This document shows positions 37,961-50,221 of a DNA stretch of 64,000 nucleotides, in pieces. Origin of the DNA: Clusia tigrina (Eukaryota > Arthropoda > Insecta > Diptera > Clusiidae). The stretch is taken from contig CAKKTE020000559.1 of the NCBI GenBank assembly GCA_920105625.2, forward strand, positions 744,001 through 808,000, read 5' to 3'. The stretch's first letter is position 1. Every line of letters starts with the position of its first letter. Position numbers and translations under genes: made by a program. A model generated the notes under the pieces. It was not told the DNA's origin, ran no database searches, and saw only the letters and a program-made list of their open reading frames with translations.

Positions 37961-40900
37961 GCCAACTTTGATAGGTGTAGGACGTACCGTATAGAAGTTA
38001 CGGCCATTTGAAGTTTTATAAGTGTTTGATTTGGGACTCAAGGTTAGCATAGCTTTGAGCGATACCTTAAATTGAGAAGAGGCTCGAGTACTTTATTGTT
38101 ACAAAATTTCAAGGTTTTATGACGCTCCAGTAAAAAGTTACAAGCATTTGTATGTTACATACTTTGATAGGTGTAGGACGTACCGTATAGAAGTGAGGGC
38201 CATTTGAAGTTTTATCAGTGTTTGATTTGGGACTCAAGGGTAGCATAGCTTTGAGCGATAGCTTAAATTGACAAGAGGCTCGAGTACTTTATTGTTACAA
38301 AATTTCAAGATTTTGTGACGCTCCAGTAAAAAGTTACAAGCATTTGTATGTTGCAAATTTTATAGGTGTAGGACGTACCGTATAGAAGTTAGGGCCATTT
38401 GAAATTTTAGCAGTGTTTGATTTGGGACTCAAGGGTAGCATAGTTTTGTGCGATAGCTTAAATTGACAAGAGGCTCGAGTACTATATTGTTACAAAATTT
38501 CAAGGTTTTATGACGCTCGAGTAAAAAGTTACAAGCATTTATATGTTGCAAACTTTGATAGATGTAGGACGTACCGTATAGAAGTTACGGCCATTTGAAG
38601 TTTTATCAGTGTTTGATTTGGGACTCAAGGGTAGCATAGCTTTGAGCGATAGCTTAAATTGACAAGAGGCTCGAGTACTTTATTGTTACAAAATTTCAAG
38701 GTTTTATGACGCTAAAGTAAAAAGTTACAAGCATTTGTATGTTGCAAACTCTGATAGATGTAGGACGTACCGTATAGAAGTTAGGGCAATTTGAAGTTTT
38801 ATCATTGTTCGATGTGGGACTCAAGGGTAGCATAGCTTTGAGCGATAGGTTAAATTGACAAGAGACTCAAGGTCTTTATTGTTACAAAATTTCAAGGTTT
38901 TATAACGCTCCAGTAAAAAGTTACAAGCATTTGTATGTTACATACTTTGATAGGTGTAGGACGTACCGTATAGAAGTGAGGGCCATTTGAAGTTTTATCA
39001 GTGTTTGATTTGGGACTCAAGGTTAGCATAGCTTTGAGCGATAGCTTAAATTGAGAAGAGGCTCGAGTACTTTATTGTTACAAAATTTCAAGGTTTTATG
39101 ACGCTCCAGTAAAAAGTTACAAGCATTTGTATGTTACATACTTTGATAGGTGTAGGACGTACCGTATAGAAGTTAGGGCCATTTGAAGTTTTATCAGTGT
39201 TTGATTTGGGACTCAAGGGTAGCAAAGCTTTGAGCGATAGCTTAAATTGACAAGAGGCTCGAGTACTTTATTGTTACAAAATTTCAATGTTTTTGTATGT
39301 TGCAAACTTTGATAGCTGTAGGACGTACCGTACAGAAGTTAGGGCCATTTGAAGTTTTATAAGTGTTTGATTTGGGACTCAAGGTTAGCATAGCTTTGAA
39401 CGATAGCTTAAATTGACAAGAGGCTCGAGTACTTTATTGTTACAAAATTTCAAGGTTTTATGACGCTCCAGTAAAAAAATACAAGCATTTGTATGTTGCA
39501 AACTTTGATAGGTGTAGGACGTACCGTATAGAAGTTTGGGCCATTTGAAGTTTTATCATTGTTCGATTTGGGACTCAAGGGTAGCATAGCTTTGAGCGAT
39601 AGGTTAAATTGACAAGAGGCTCGAGGTCTTTATTGTTACAAAATTTCAAGGCTTTATAACGCTCCAGTAAAAAGTTACAAGCATTTGTATGTTGCAAACT
39701 TTGATATGTGTAGGATGCACCGTATAGAAGTTAGGGCCATTTGAAATTTTATCAGTGTTTGATTTGGGACTCAAGGGTAGCATAGCCTTGATCGATAGCT
39801 TAAATTGACAAGAGGCTCGAGTACTTTATTGTTACAAAATTTCAAGGTTTTATGACGCTCCAATAAAAAATTACAAGCATTTGTATGTTGCAAACTTTGA
39901 TAGGTTTAGGATGTACCGTATAGAAGTTTGGGCCATTTGAAATTTTATCAATGTTTGATTTGGGACTCAAGCGTAGCATAGCTTTGAGCGATAGCTTAAA
40001 TTGATAAGAGGCTCGAGTACTTTATTGTTACAAAATTTCAAGGTTTTATGACGCTCCAGTAAAAAGTTACAAGCATTTGTATGTTGCCAACTTTGATAGG
40101 TGTAGGACGTACCGTATAGAAGTTACGGCCATTTGAAGTTTTATAAGTGTTTGATTTGGGACTCAAGGTTAGCATAGCTTTGAGCGATACCTTAAATTGA
40201 GAAGAGGCTCGAGTACTTTATTGTTACAAAATTTCAAGGTTTTATGACGCTCCAGTAAAAAGTTACAAGCATTTGTATGTTACATACTTTGATAGGTGTA
40301 GGACGTACCGTATAGAAGTGACGGCCATTTGAAGTTTTATCAGTGTTTGATTTGGGACTCAAGGGTAGCATAGCTTTGAGCGATAGCTTAAATTGACAAG
40401 AGGCTCGAGTACTTTATTGTTACAAAATTTCAAGATTTTGTGACGCTCCAGTAAAAAGTTACAAGCATTTGTATGTTGCAAATTTTATAGGTGTAGGACG
40501 TACCGTATAGAAGTTAGGGCCATTTGAAGTTTTATCAGTGCTTGATTTGGGACTCAAGGGTAGCATAGCTTTGACCGATAGCTTAAATTGAGAAGAGGCT
40601 CGAGTACTTTATTGTTACAAAATTTCAAGGTTTTATGACGCTAAAGTAAAAAGTTACAAGCATTTGTATGTTGCAAACTCTGATAGATGTAGGACGTACC
40701 GTATAGAAGTTAGGGCAATTTGAAGTTTTATCATTGTTCGATGTGGGACTCAAGGGTAGCATAGCTTTGAGCGATAGGTTAAATTGACAAGAGGCTCGAG
40801 TACTTTATTGTTACAAAATTTCAAGGTTTTATGACGCTCCAATAAAAAGTTACAAGCATTTGTATGTTGCAAACTTTGATAGGTTTAGGATGTACCGTAT

Positions 40901-41452
40901 AGAAGTTTGGGCCATTTGAAGTTTTATAATTGTTCGATTTGGGACTCAAGGGTAGCATAGCTTTGAGCGATAGGTTAAATTGACAAGAGGCTCGAGGTCT
41001 TTCTTGTTACAAAATTTGAAGGTTTTATAACGCTCCAGTAAAAAGTTACAAGCAGTTGTATGTTGCAAACTTTGATAGCTGTAGGACGTACCGTATAGAA
41101 GTTAGGGCCATTTGAAATTTTATCAGTGTTTGATTTGGGACTCAAGGGTAGCATAGCTTTGAGCGATAGCTTAAATTGATAAGAGGCTCGAGTACTTTAT
41201 TGTTACAAAATTTCAAGGTTTTATGACGCTCCTGTAAAAAGTTACAAGCATTTGTATGTTACCAACTTTGATAGGTGTAGGACGTACCGTATAGAAGTTA
41301 GGGCCATTTGAAGTTTTATAAGTGTTTGATTTGGGACTCAAGGTTAGCATAGCTTTGAGCGATAGCTTAAATTGACAAGAGGCTCGAGTACTTTATTGTT
41401 ACAAAATTTCAAGGTTTTATGACGCTCCAGTAAAAAGTTACAAGCATTTGTA
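37961..41452. repeat. Segment D, second copy of segment C with one extra truncated monomer
   Basis: Collinear with segment C (offsets 6,406 then 6,572) and with segment E to the right (offset 3,497). It holds one 166-bp monomer (39,200-39,365) that C lacks. Downstream of that monomer the sequence is GAAGTTTTATAAGTG rather than the GAAATTTTATCAGTG that follows the same truncated monomer in A and B, so a join lies immediately after it. Confidence 0.8.
39200..39365 (+). repeat. 166-bp truncated monomer (segment D)
   Basis: Same deletion with the AGCAAAGCTTTG left half. Its last bases read GAAGTTTTATAAGTG, so the right end comes from another monomer type. Absent from the otherwise collinear segment C. 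Confidence 0.88.
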
Positions 41453-41653
41453 TGTTACATACTTTGATAGGTGTAGGACGTACCGTATAGAAGTTAGGGC
41501 CATTTGAAGTTTTATCAGTGTTTGATTTGGGACTCAAGGGTAGCATAGCTTTGAGCAATAGCTTAAATTGACAAGAGGCTCGAGGTCTTTATTGTTACAA
41601 AATTTCAAGGCTTTATAACGCTCCAGTAAAAAGTTACAAGCATTTGTATGTTG
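41066..41653. repeat. Trimer duplication, copy 1 (588 bp)
   Basis: Three monomers repeated once in tandem. CAAACTTTGATAGCTG is at 41,066 and again at 41,654. The trimer includes a TTACCAAC monomer, a TTACATAC monomer with GAGCAATAG, and a GAGGTCTTT/AAGGCTTTATAACG monomer. Confidence 0.85.
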
Positions 41654-42241
41654 CAAACTTTGATAGCTGTAGGACGTACCGTATAGAAGTTAGGGCCATT
41701 TGAAATTTTATCAGTGTTTGATTTGGGACTCAAGGGTAGCATAGCTTTGAGCGATAGCTTAAATTGATAAGAGGCTCGAGTACTTTATTGTTACAAAATT
41801 TCAAGGTTTTATGACGCTCCAGTAAAAAGTTACAAGCATTTGTATGTTACCAACTTTGATAGGTGTAGGACGTACCGTATAGAAGTTAGGGCCATTTGAA
41901 GTTTTATAAGTGTTTGATTTGGGACTCAAGGTTAGCATAGCTTTGAGCGATAGCTTAAATTGACAAGAGGCTCGAGTACTTTATTGTTACAAAATTTCAA
42001 GGTTTTATGACGCTCCAGTAAAAAGTTACAAGCATTTGTATGTTACATACTTTGATAGGTGTAGGACGTACCGTATAGAAGTTAGGGCCATTTGAAGTTT
42101 TATCAGTGTTTGATTTGGGACTCAAGGGTAGCATAGCTTTGAGCAATAGCTTAAATTGACAAGAGGCTCGAGGTCTTTATTGTTACAAAATTTCAAGGCT
42201 TTATAACGCTCCAGTAAAAAGTTACAAGCATTTGTATGTTG
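41654..42241. repeat. Trimer duplication, copy 2 (588 bp)
   Basis: Near-identical to the preceding trimer, differing at the copy edge and at CTCCTGTAAAAAG versus CTCCAGTAAAAAG (41,230/41,818). Segment E lacks this extra trimer: markers downstream (GGGACTGAAGG at 42,313 and 45,222) are 2,909 bp apart, exactly 3,497 less 588. The trimer therefore duplicated in one lineage only. Confidence 0.85.
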
Positions 42242-42409
42242 CAAACTTTGATATGTGTAGGACGTACCGTATAGAAGTTAGGGCCATTTGAAATTTTATC
42301 AGTGTTTGATTTGGGACTGAAGGGTAGCATAGCCTTGATCGATAGCTTAAATTGACAAGAGGCTCGAGTACTTTATTGTTACAAAATTTCAAGGTTTTAT
42401 GACGCTCCA

Positions 42410-45060
42410 GTAAAAAGTTACAAGCATTTGTATGTTACATACTTTGATAGGTGTAGGACGTACCGTATAGAAGTGAGGGCCATTTGAAGTTTTATCAGTG
42501 TTTGATTTGGGACTCAAGGTTAGCATAGCTTTGAGCGATAGCTTAAATTGAGAAGAGGCTCGAGTACTTTATTGTTACAAAATTTCAAGGTTTTATGACG
42601 CTCCAGTAAAAAGTTACAAGCATTTGTATGTTACATACTTTGATAGGTGTAGGACGTACCGTATAGAAGTTAGGGCCATTTGAAGTTTTATCAGTGTTTG
42701 ATTTGGGACTCAAGGGTAGCAAAGCTTTGAGCGATAGCTTAAATTGACAAGAGGCTCGAGTACTTTATTGTTACAAAATTTCAATGTTTTTGTATGTTGC
42801 AAACTTTGATAGCTGTAGGACGTACCGTACAGAAGTTAGGGCCATTTGAAGTTTTATAAGTGTTTGATTTGGGACTCAAGGTTAGCATAGCTTTGAACGA
42901 TAGCTTAAATTGACAAGAGGCTCGAGTACTTTATTGTTACAAAATTTCAAGGTTTTATGACGCTCCAGTAAAAAAATACAAGCATTTGTATGTTGCAAAC
43001 TTTGATAGGTGTAGGACGTACCGTATAGAAGTTTGGGCCATTTGAAGTTTTATCATTGTTCGATTTGGGACTCAAGGGTAGCATAGCTTTGAGCGATAGG
43101 TTAAATTGACAAGAGGCTCGAGGTCTTTATTGTTACAAAATTTCAAGGCTTTATAACGCTCCAGTAAAAAGTTAGAAGCATTTGTATGTTGCAAACTTTG
43201 ATATGTGTAGGATGCACCGTATAGAAGTTAGGGCCATTTGAAATTTGATCAGTGTTTGATTTGGGACTCAAGGGTAGCATAGCCTTGATCGATAGCTTAA
43301 ATTGACAAGAGGCTCGAGTACTTTATTGTTACAAAATTTCAAGGTTTTATGACGCTCCAATAAAAAATTACAAGCATTTGTATGTTGCAAACTTTGATAG
43401 GTTTAGGATGTACCGTATAGAAGTTTGGGCCATTTGAAATTTTATCAATGTTTGATTTGGGACTCAAGCGTAGCATAGCTTTGAGCGATAGCTTAAATTG
43501 ATAAGAGGCTCGAGTACTTTATTGTTACAAAATTTCAAGGTTTTATGACGCTCCAGTAAAAAGTTACAAGCATTTGTATGTTGCCAACTTTGATAGGTGT
43601 AGGACGTACCGTATAGAAGTTACGGCCATTTGAAGTTTTATAAGTGTTTGATTTGGGACTCAAGGTTAGCATAGCTTTGAGCGATACCTTAAATTGAGAA
43701 GAGGCTCGAGTACTTTATTGTTACAAAATTTCAAGGTTTTATGACGCTCCAGTAAAAAGTTACAAGCATTTGTATGTTACATACTTTGATAGGTGTAGGA
43801 CGTACCGTATAGAAGTGACGGCCATTTGAAGTTTTATCAGTGTTTGATTTGGGACTCAAGGGTAGCATAGCTTTGAGCGATAGCTTAAATTGACAAGAGG
43901 CTCGAGTACTTTATTGTTACAAAATTTCAAGGTTTTGTGACGCTCCAGTAAAAAGTTACAAGCATTTGTATGTTGCAAATTTTATAGGTGTAGGACGTAC
44001 CGTATAGAAGTTAGGGCCATTTGAAGTTTTATCAGTGCTTGATTTGGGACTCAAGGGTAGCATAGCTTTGACCGATAGCTTAAATTGAGAAGAGGCTCGA
44101 GTACTTTATTGTTACAAAATTTCAAGGTTTTATGACGCTAAAGTAAAAAGTTACAAGCATTTGTATGTTGCAAACTTTGATATGTGTAGGACGTACCGTA
44201 TAGAAGTTAGGGCCATTTGAAATTTTATCAGTGTTCGATTTGGGACTCAAGGGTAGCATAGCCTTGATCGATAGCTTAAATTGACAAGAGGCTCGAGTAC
44301 TTTATTGTTACAAAATTTCAAGGTTTTATGACGCTCCAATAAAAAGTTACAAGCATTTGTATGTTGCAAACTTTGATAGGTTTAGGATGTACCGTATAGA
44401 AGTTTGGGCCATTTGAAGTTTTATAATTGTTCGATTTGGGACTCAAGGGTAGCATAGCTTTGAGCGATAGGTTAAATTGACAAGAGGTTCGAGGTCTTTC
44501 TTGTTACAAAATTTGAAGGTTTTATAACGCTCCAGTAAAAAGTTACAAGCATTTGTATGTTGCAAACTTTGATAGCTGTAGGACGTACCGTATAGAAGTT
44601 AGGGCCATTTGAAATTTTATCAGTGTTTGATTTGGGACTCAAGGGTAGCATAGCTTTGAGCGATAGCTTAAATTGATAAGAGGCTCGAGTACTTTATTGT
44701 TACAAAATTTCAAGGTTTTATGATGCTCCAGTAAAAAGTTACAAGCATTTGTATGTTACCAACTTTGATAGGTGTAGGACGTACCGTATAGAAGTTAGGG
44801 CCATTTGAAGTTTTATAAGTGTTTGATTTGGGACTCAAGGTTAGCATAACTTTGAGCGATAGCTTAAATTGACAAGAGGCTCGAGTACTTTATTGTTACA
44901 AAATTTCAAGGTTTTATGACGCTCCAGTAAAAAGTTACAAGCATTTGTATGTTACATACTTTGATAGGTGTAGGACGTACCGTATAGAAGTTAGGGCCAT
45001 TTGAAGTTTTATCAGTGTTTGATTTGGGACTCAAGGGTAGCATAGCTTTGAGCAATAGCT
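42410..45060. repeat. Segment E, copy of 38.91-41.56 kb at offset 3,497 bp
   Basis: Eighteen monomers less 31 bp separate the two copies (one 30-bp truncated monomer plus one base). It contains the truncated monomer 42,697-42,862 and the CTAAAGTAAAAAG monomer at 44,138. A patch at about 44,175-44,290 carries TTTGATATGTG and CCTTGATCG where segment D has CTCTGATAGATG and TTTGAGCGATAGG, consistent with a conversion tract of about 100-120 bp. Confidence 0.78.
42697..42862 (+). repeat. 166-bp truncated monomer (segment E)
   Basis: Copy of 39,200-39,365 at offset 3,497, with the same altered right end. Confidence 0.88.
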
Positions 45061-48000
45061 TAAATTGACAAGAGGCTCGAGGTCTTTATTGTTACAAAAT
45101 TTCAAGGCTTTATAACGCTCCAGTAAAAAGTTACAAGCATTTGTATGTTGCAAACTTTGATATGTGTAGGACGTACCGTATAGAAGTTAGGGCCATTTGA
45201 AATTTTATCAGTGTTTGATTTGGGACTGAAGGGTAGCATAGCCTTGATCGATAGCTTAAATTGACAAGAGGCTCGAGTACTTTATTGTTACAAAATTTCA
45301 AGGTTTTATGACGCTCCAATAAAAAGTTACAAGCATTTGTATGTTGCAAACTTTGATAGGTTTAGGATGTACCGTATAGAAGTTTGGGCCATTTGAAGTT
45401 TTATCATTGTTCGATTTGGGACTCAAGGGTAGCATAGATTTGAGCGATACGTTAAATTGACAAGAGGCTCGAGGTCTTTATTGTTACAAAATTTCAAGGT
45501 TTTATAACGCTCCAGTAAAAAGTTACAAGCATTTGTATGTTGCAAACTTTGATAGCTGTAGGACGTACGGTATAGAAGTTAGGGCCATTTGAAATTTTAT
45601 CAATGTTTGATTTGGGACTCAAGCGTAGCATAGCTTTGAGCGATAGCTTAAATTGATAAGAGGCTCGAGTACTTTATTGTTACAAAATTTCAAGGTTTTA
45701 TGACGCTACAGTAAAAAGTTACAAGCATTTGTATGTTGCCAACTTTGATAGGTGTAGGACGTACCATATAGAAGTTAGGGCCATTTGAAATTTTATCAGT
45801 GTTTGATTTGGGACTCAAGGGTAGCATAGCTTTGAGCGATAGCTTAAATTGACAAAAGGCTCGAGTACTTTATTGTTACAAAATGTCAAGATTTTATGAC
45901 GCTCCAGTAAAAAGTTACAAGCATTTGTATGTTGCAAATTTTGTAGGTGTAGGACGTACCGTATAGAAGTTAGGGCCATTTGAAATTTTAGCAGTGTTTG
46001 ATTTGGGACTCAAGGGTAGCATAGTTTTGTGCGATAGCTTAAATTGACAAGAGGCTCGAGTACTATATTGTTACAAAATTTCAAGGTTTTATGACGCTCG
46101 AGTAAAAAGTTACAAGCATTTATATGTTGCAAACTTTGATAGGTGTAGGACGTACCGTATAGAAGTTACGGCCATTTGAAGTTTTATCAGTGTTTGATTT
46201 GGGACTCAAGGGTAGCATAGCTTTGAGCGATAGCTTAAATTGAGAAGAGGCTCGAGTACTTTATTGTTACAAAATTTCAAGGTTTTATGACGCTAAAGTA
46301 AAAAGTTACAAGCATTTGTATGTTGCAAACTCTGATAGATGTAGGACGTACCGTATAGAAGTTAGGGCAATTTGAAGTTTTATCATTGTTCGATTTGGGA
46401 CTCAAGGGTAGCATAGCTTTGAGCGATAGGTTAAATTGACAAGAGACTCAAGGTCTTTATTGTTACAAAATTTCAAGGTTTTATAACGCTCCAGTAAAAA
46501 GTTACAAGCATTTGTATGTTGCAAACTTTGATAGCTGTAGGACGTACCGTATAGAAGTTAGGGCCATTTGAAATTTTATCAGTGATTGATTTGGGACTCA
46601 AGGGTAGCATAGCCTTGATCGATAGCTTAAATTGACAAGAGGCTGGAGTACTTTATTGTTACAAAATTTCAAGGTTTTATGACGCTCCAATAAAAAGTTA
46701 CAAGCATATGTATGTTGCAAACTTTGATAGGTTTAGGATGTACCGTATAGAAGTTTGGGCCATTTGAAGTTTTATAATTGTTCGATTTGGGACTCGGAGG
46801 TAGCATAGCTTCGAGCGATAGGTTAAATTGACAAGAGGCTCGAGGTCTTTATTGTTACAAAATTTGAAGGTTTTATAACGCTAAAGTAAAAAGTTACAAG
46901 CATTTGTATGTTGCAAACTTTGATAGCTGTAGGACGTACCGTATAGAAGTTAGGGCCATTTGAAATTTTATCAGTATTTGATTTGGGACTCAAGGGTAGC
47001 ATAGCTTTGAGCGATAGCTTAAATTGATAAGAGGCTCGAGTACTTTATTATTACAAAATTTCAAGGTTTTATGACGCTCCAGTAAAAAGTTACAAGCATT
47101 TGTATGTTGCCAACTTTGATAGGTGTAGGACGTACCGTATAGAAGTTAGGGCCATTTGAAGTTTTATAAGTGTTTGATTTGGGACTCAAGGTTAGCATAG
47201 CTTTGAGCGATAGCTTAAATTGACAAGACGCTCGAGTACTTTATTGTTACAAAATTTCAAGGTTTTATGACGCTCCATTAAAAAGTTACAAGCATTTGTA
47301 TGTTGCAAACTTTGATATGTATAGGACGTACCCTATAGAAGTTAGGGCCATTTGAAGTTTTATAATTGTTTGATTTGGGACCCAAGGGTAGCATAGCTTT
47401 GAGCGACAGCTTAAATTGACAAGAGGCTCGAGGTCTTTATTGTTACAAAATTTCAAGGTTTTATGACGCTCCAGTAAAAAGTTATAAGCATTTGCATGTT
47501 GCAAACTTTGATAGGTGTAGGACGTACCGTACAGAAGTTAGGGCCATTTGAAGTTTTATCAGTGTTTGATTTGGGACTCAAGGGTAGCATAGCTTGGAGC
47601 GATAGCTTAAATTGACAAGAGGCTCGAGTACTTTATTGTTACAAAATTTCAAGATTTTATGACGCTCCAGTAAAAAGTTACAAGCATTTGTATGTTGCAA
47701 ATTTGATAGGTGTAGGACGTACCGTATAGAAGCTAGGGCCATTTGAAATTTTAGCAGTGTTTGATTTGGGACTCAAGGGTAGCATAGTTTTGTGCGATAG
47801 CTTAAATTGACAAGAGGCTCGAGTACTATATTGTTACAAAATTTCAAGGTTTTATGACGCTCGAGTAAAAAGTTACAAGCATTTGTATGTTGCAAATTTG
47901 ATAGGTGTAGGACGTACCGTATAGAAGTTAGGGCCATTTGAAATTTTAGCAGTGTTTGATTTGGGACTCAAGGGTAGCATAGTTTTGTGCGATAGCTTAA

Positions 48001-48849
48001 ATTGACAAGAGGCTCGAGTACTATATTGTTACAAAATTTCAAGGTTTTATGACGTGCGAGTAAAAAGTTACAAGCATTTGTATGTTGCAAACTTTGATAG
48101 GTGTAGGACGTACCGTATAGAAGTTACGGCCATTTGAAGTTTTATCAGTGTTTGATTTGGGACTCAAGGGTAGCATAGCTTTGAGCGATAGCTTAAATTG
48201 AGAAGAGGCTCGAGTACTTTATTGTTACAAAATTTCAAGGTTTTATGACGCTCCAGTAAAAAGTTACAAGCATTTGTATGTTGCAAACTTTGATAGGTGT
48301 AGGACGTACCGTATAGAAGTTAGGGCCATTTGAAGTTTTATCATTGTTCGATTTGGGACTCAAAGGTAGCATAGCTTTGAGCGATAGGTTAAATTGACAA
48401 GAGGCTCGAGGTCTTTATTGTTACAAAATTTCAAGATTTTATAACGCTCCAGTAAAAAGTTACAAGCATTTGTATGTTGCAAACTTTGATAGCTGTAGGA
48501 CGTACCGTACAGAAGTTAGGGCCATTTGAAATTTTATCAGTGTTTGATTTGGGACTCAAGGGTAGCATAGCTTTGAGCGATAGCTTAAATTGACAAGAGG
48601 CTCGAGTACTTTATTGTTACAAAATTTCAAAGTTTTATGACGCTCCAGTAAAAAGTTACAAGCATTTGTATGTTGCAAACTTTGATAGGTGTAGGACGTA
48701 CCGTATAGAAGTTAGGGCCATTTGAAGTTTTATAAGTGTTTGATTTGGGACTCAAGGTTAGCATAGCTATGAACGATAGCTTAAATTGACAAGAGGCTCG
48801 AGTACTGTGTTGTTACAAAATTTCAAGGTTTTATGACGCTCCAGTAAAA
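45061..48849. repeat. Mixed satellite monomers
   Basis: About 19 monomers. They are partly collinear with earlier blocks (AGATTTGAGCGATACG at 45,435; the AGTTTTGTGCG/TACTATATTG/GCATTTATATG run near 46,023-46,125) but without a long clean duplicate. Near 47,690-48,080 two successive monomers are almost identical at offset 195, a single-monomer duplication. GGGACTCGGAGG near 46,791 and ATAGCTTCGAGCG near 46,806 are private variants. There is no non-satellite sequence. Confidence 0.75.
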
Positions 48850-50221
48850 AGTTACAAGCATTTGTATGTTACATACTTTGATAGGTGTAATACGTACCGT
48901 ATAGAAGTTAGGGCCATTTGAAATTTCATCAGTGTTTGATTTGGGACTCAAGGGTAGCATAGCGTTGAGCGATAGCTTAAATTGGCAAGAGGCTCGAGTA
49001 CTTTATTGTTACAAAATTTCAAGGTTTTATGACGCTCCAGTAAAAAAATACAAGCATTTGTATGTTGCAAACTTTGATAGGTGTAGGACGTACCGTATAG
49101 AAGTTAGGGCCATTTGAAGTTTTATCATTGTTTGATTTGGGACCCAAGGGTAGCATAGCTTTGAGCGACAGCTTAAATTGACAAGAGGCTCGAGGTCTTT
49201 ATTGTTACAAAATTTCAAGGTTTTATGACGGTCCAGTAAAAAGTGACAAGCATTTGTATGTTGCCAACTTTGATAGGTGTAGGACGTACCGTATAGAAGT
49301 TAGGGTCATTTCAAGTTTTATAAGTGTTTGATTTGGGACTCAAGGTTAGCATAGCTTTGAGCGATAGCTTAAATTGACAAGAGGCTCGAGTACTTTATTG
49401 TTAGAAAATTTGAAGGTTTTATGACTTTCCAGTAAAAAGTTACAAGCATTTGTATGCTACATACTTTGATAGGTGTAGGACGTACCGTATTGAAGTTAAG
49501 TCCAATTGAAGTTTTATCAGTGTTTGATTTGGGACTCAAGGGTAGCATAGCTTTGAGCGATAGCTTAAATTGGCAAGAGGCTCGAGTACTTTATTGTTAC
49601 AAAATTTCAAGGTTTTATGACGCTCCAATAAAAAGTTACAAGCATTTGTATGTTACATACTTTGATAGGTGTAGGACGTACCGTATAGAAGTTAGGGCCA
49701 TTTGAAATTTTATCAGTGTTTGATTTGGGACTCAAGGGTAGCATAGCTTTGAGCGATAGCTTAAATTGAGAAGAGGCTCGAGTACTTTATTGTTACAAAA
49801 TTTCAAGGTTTTATGACGCTCCAGTAAAAAGTTACAAGCATTTGTATGTTGCAAACTTTGATAGGTGTAGGACGTACCGTATAGAAGTTAGGGCCATTTG
49901 AAGTTTTATCATTGTTCGATTTGGGACTCAAGGGTAGAATAGCTTTGAGCGATAGGTTAAATTGACAAGAGGCTCGAGGTCTTTATTGTTACAAAATTTC
50001 AAGGTTTTATGACGCTCCAGTAAAAAGTTACAAGCATTTGTATGTTGCCAACTTTGATAGGTGTAGGACGTACCGTATAGAAGTTAGGGCCATTTGAAGT
50101 TTTATAAATGTTTGATTTGGGACTCAAGGTTAGCATAGCTTTGAGCGATAGCTTAAATTGACAAGAGGCTCGAGTACTTTATTGTTACAAAATTTCAAGG
50201 TTTTATGACGCTCCAGTAAAA
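48850..50221. repeat. Heptamer duplication, copy 1 (1,372 bp)
   Basis: Seven monomers repeated to the right. Shared markers are GTGTAATACGTACC near 48,885, AAAAAGTGACAAGC near 49,238 and GACTTTCCAG at 49,424 (GACATTCCAG in copy 2). Two of its monomers carry the GGCAAGAGG and AGTAAAAAAATAC variants. Confidence 0.8.
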
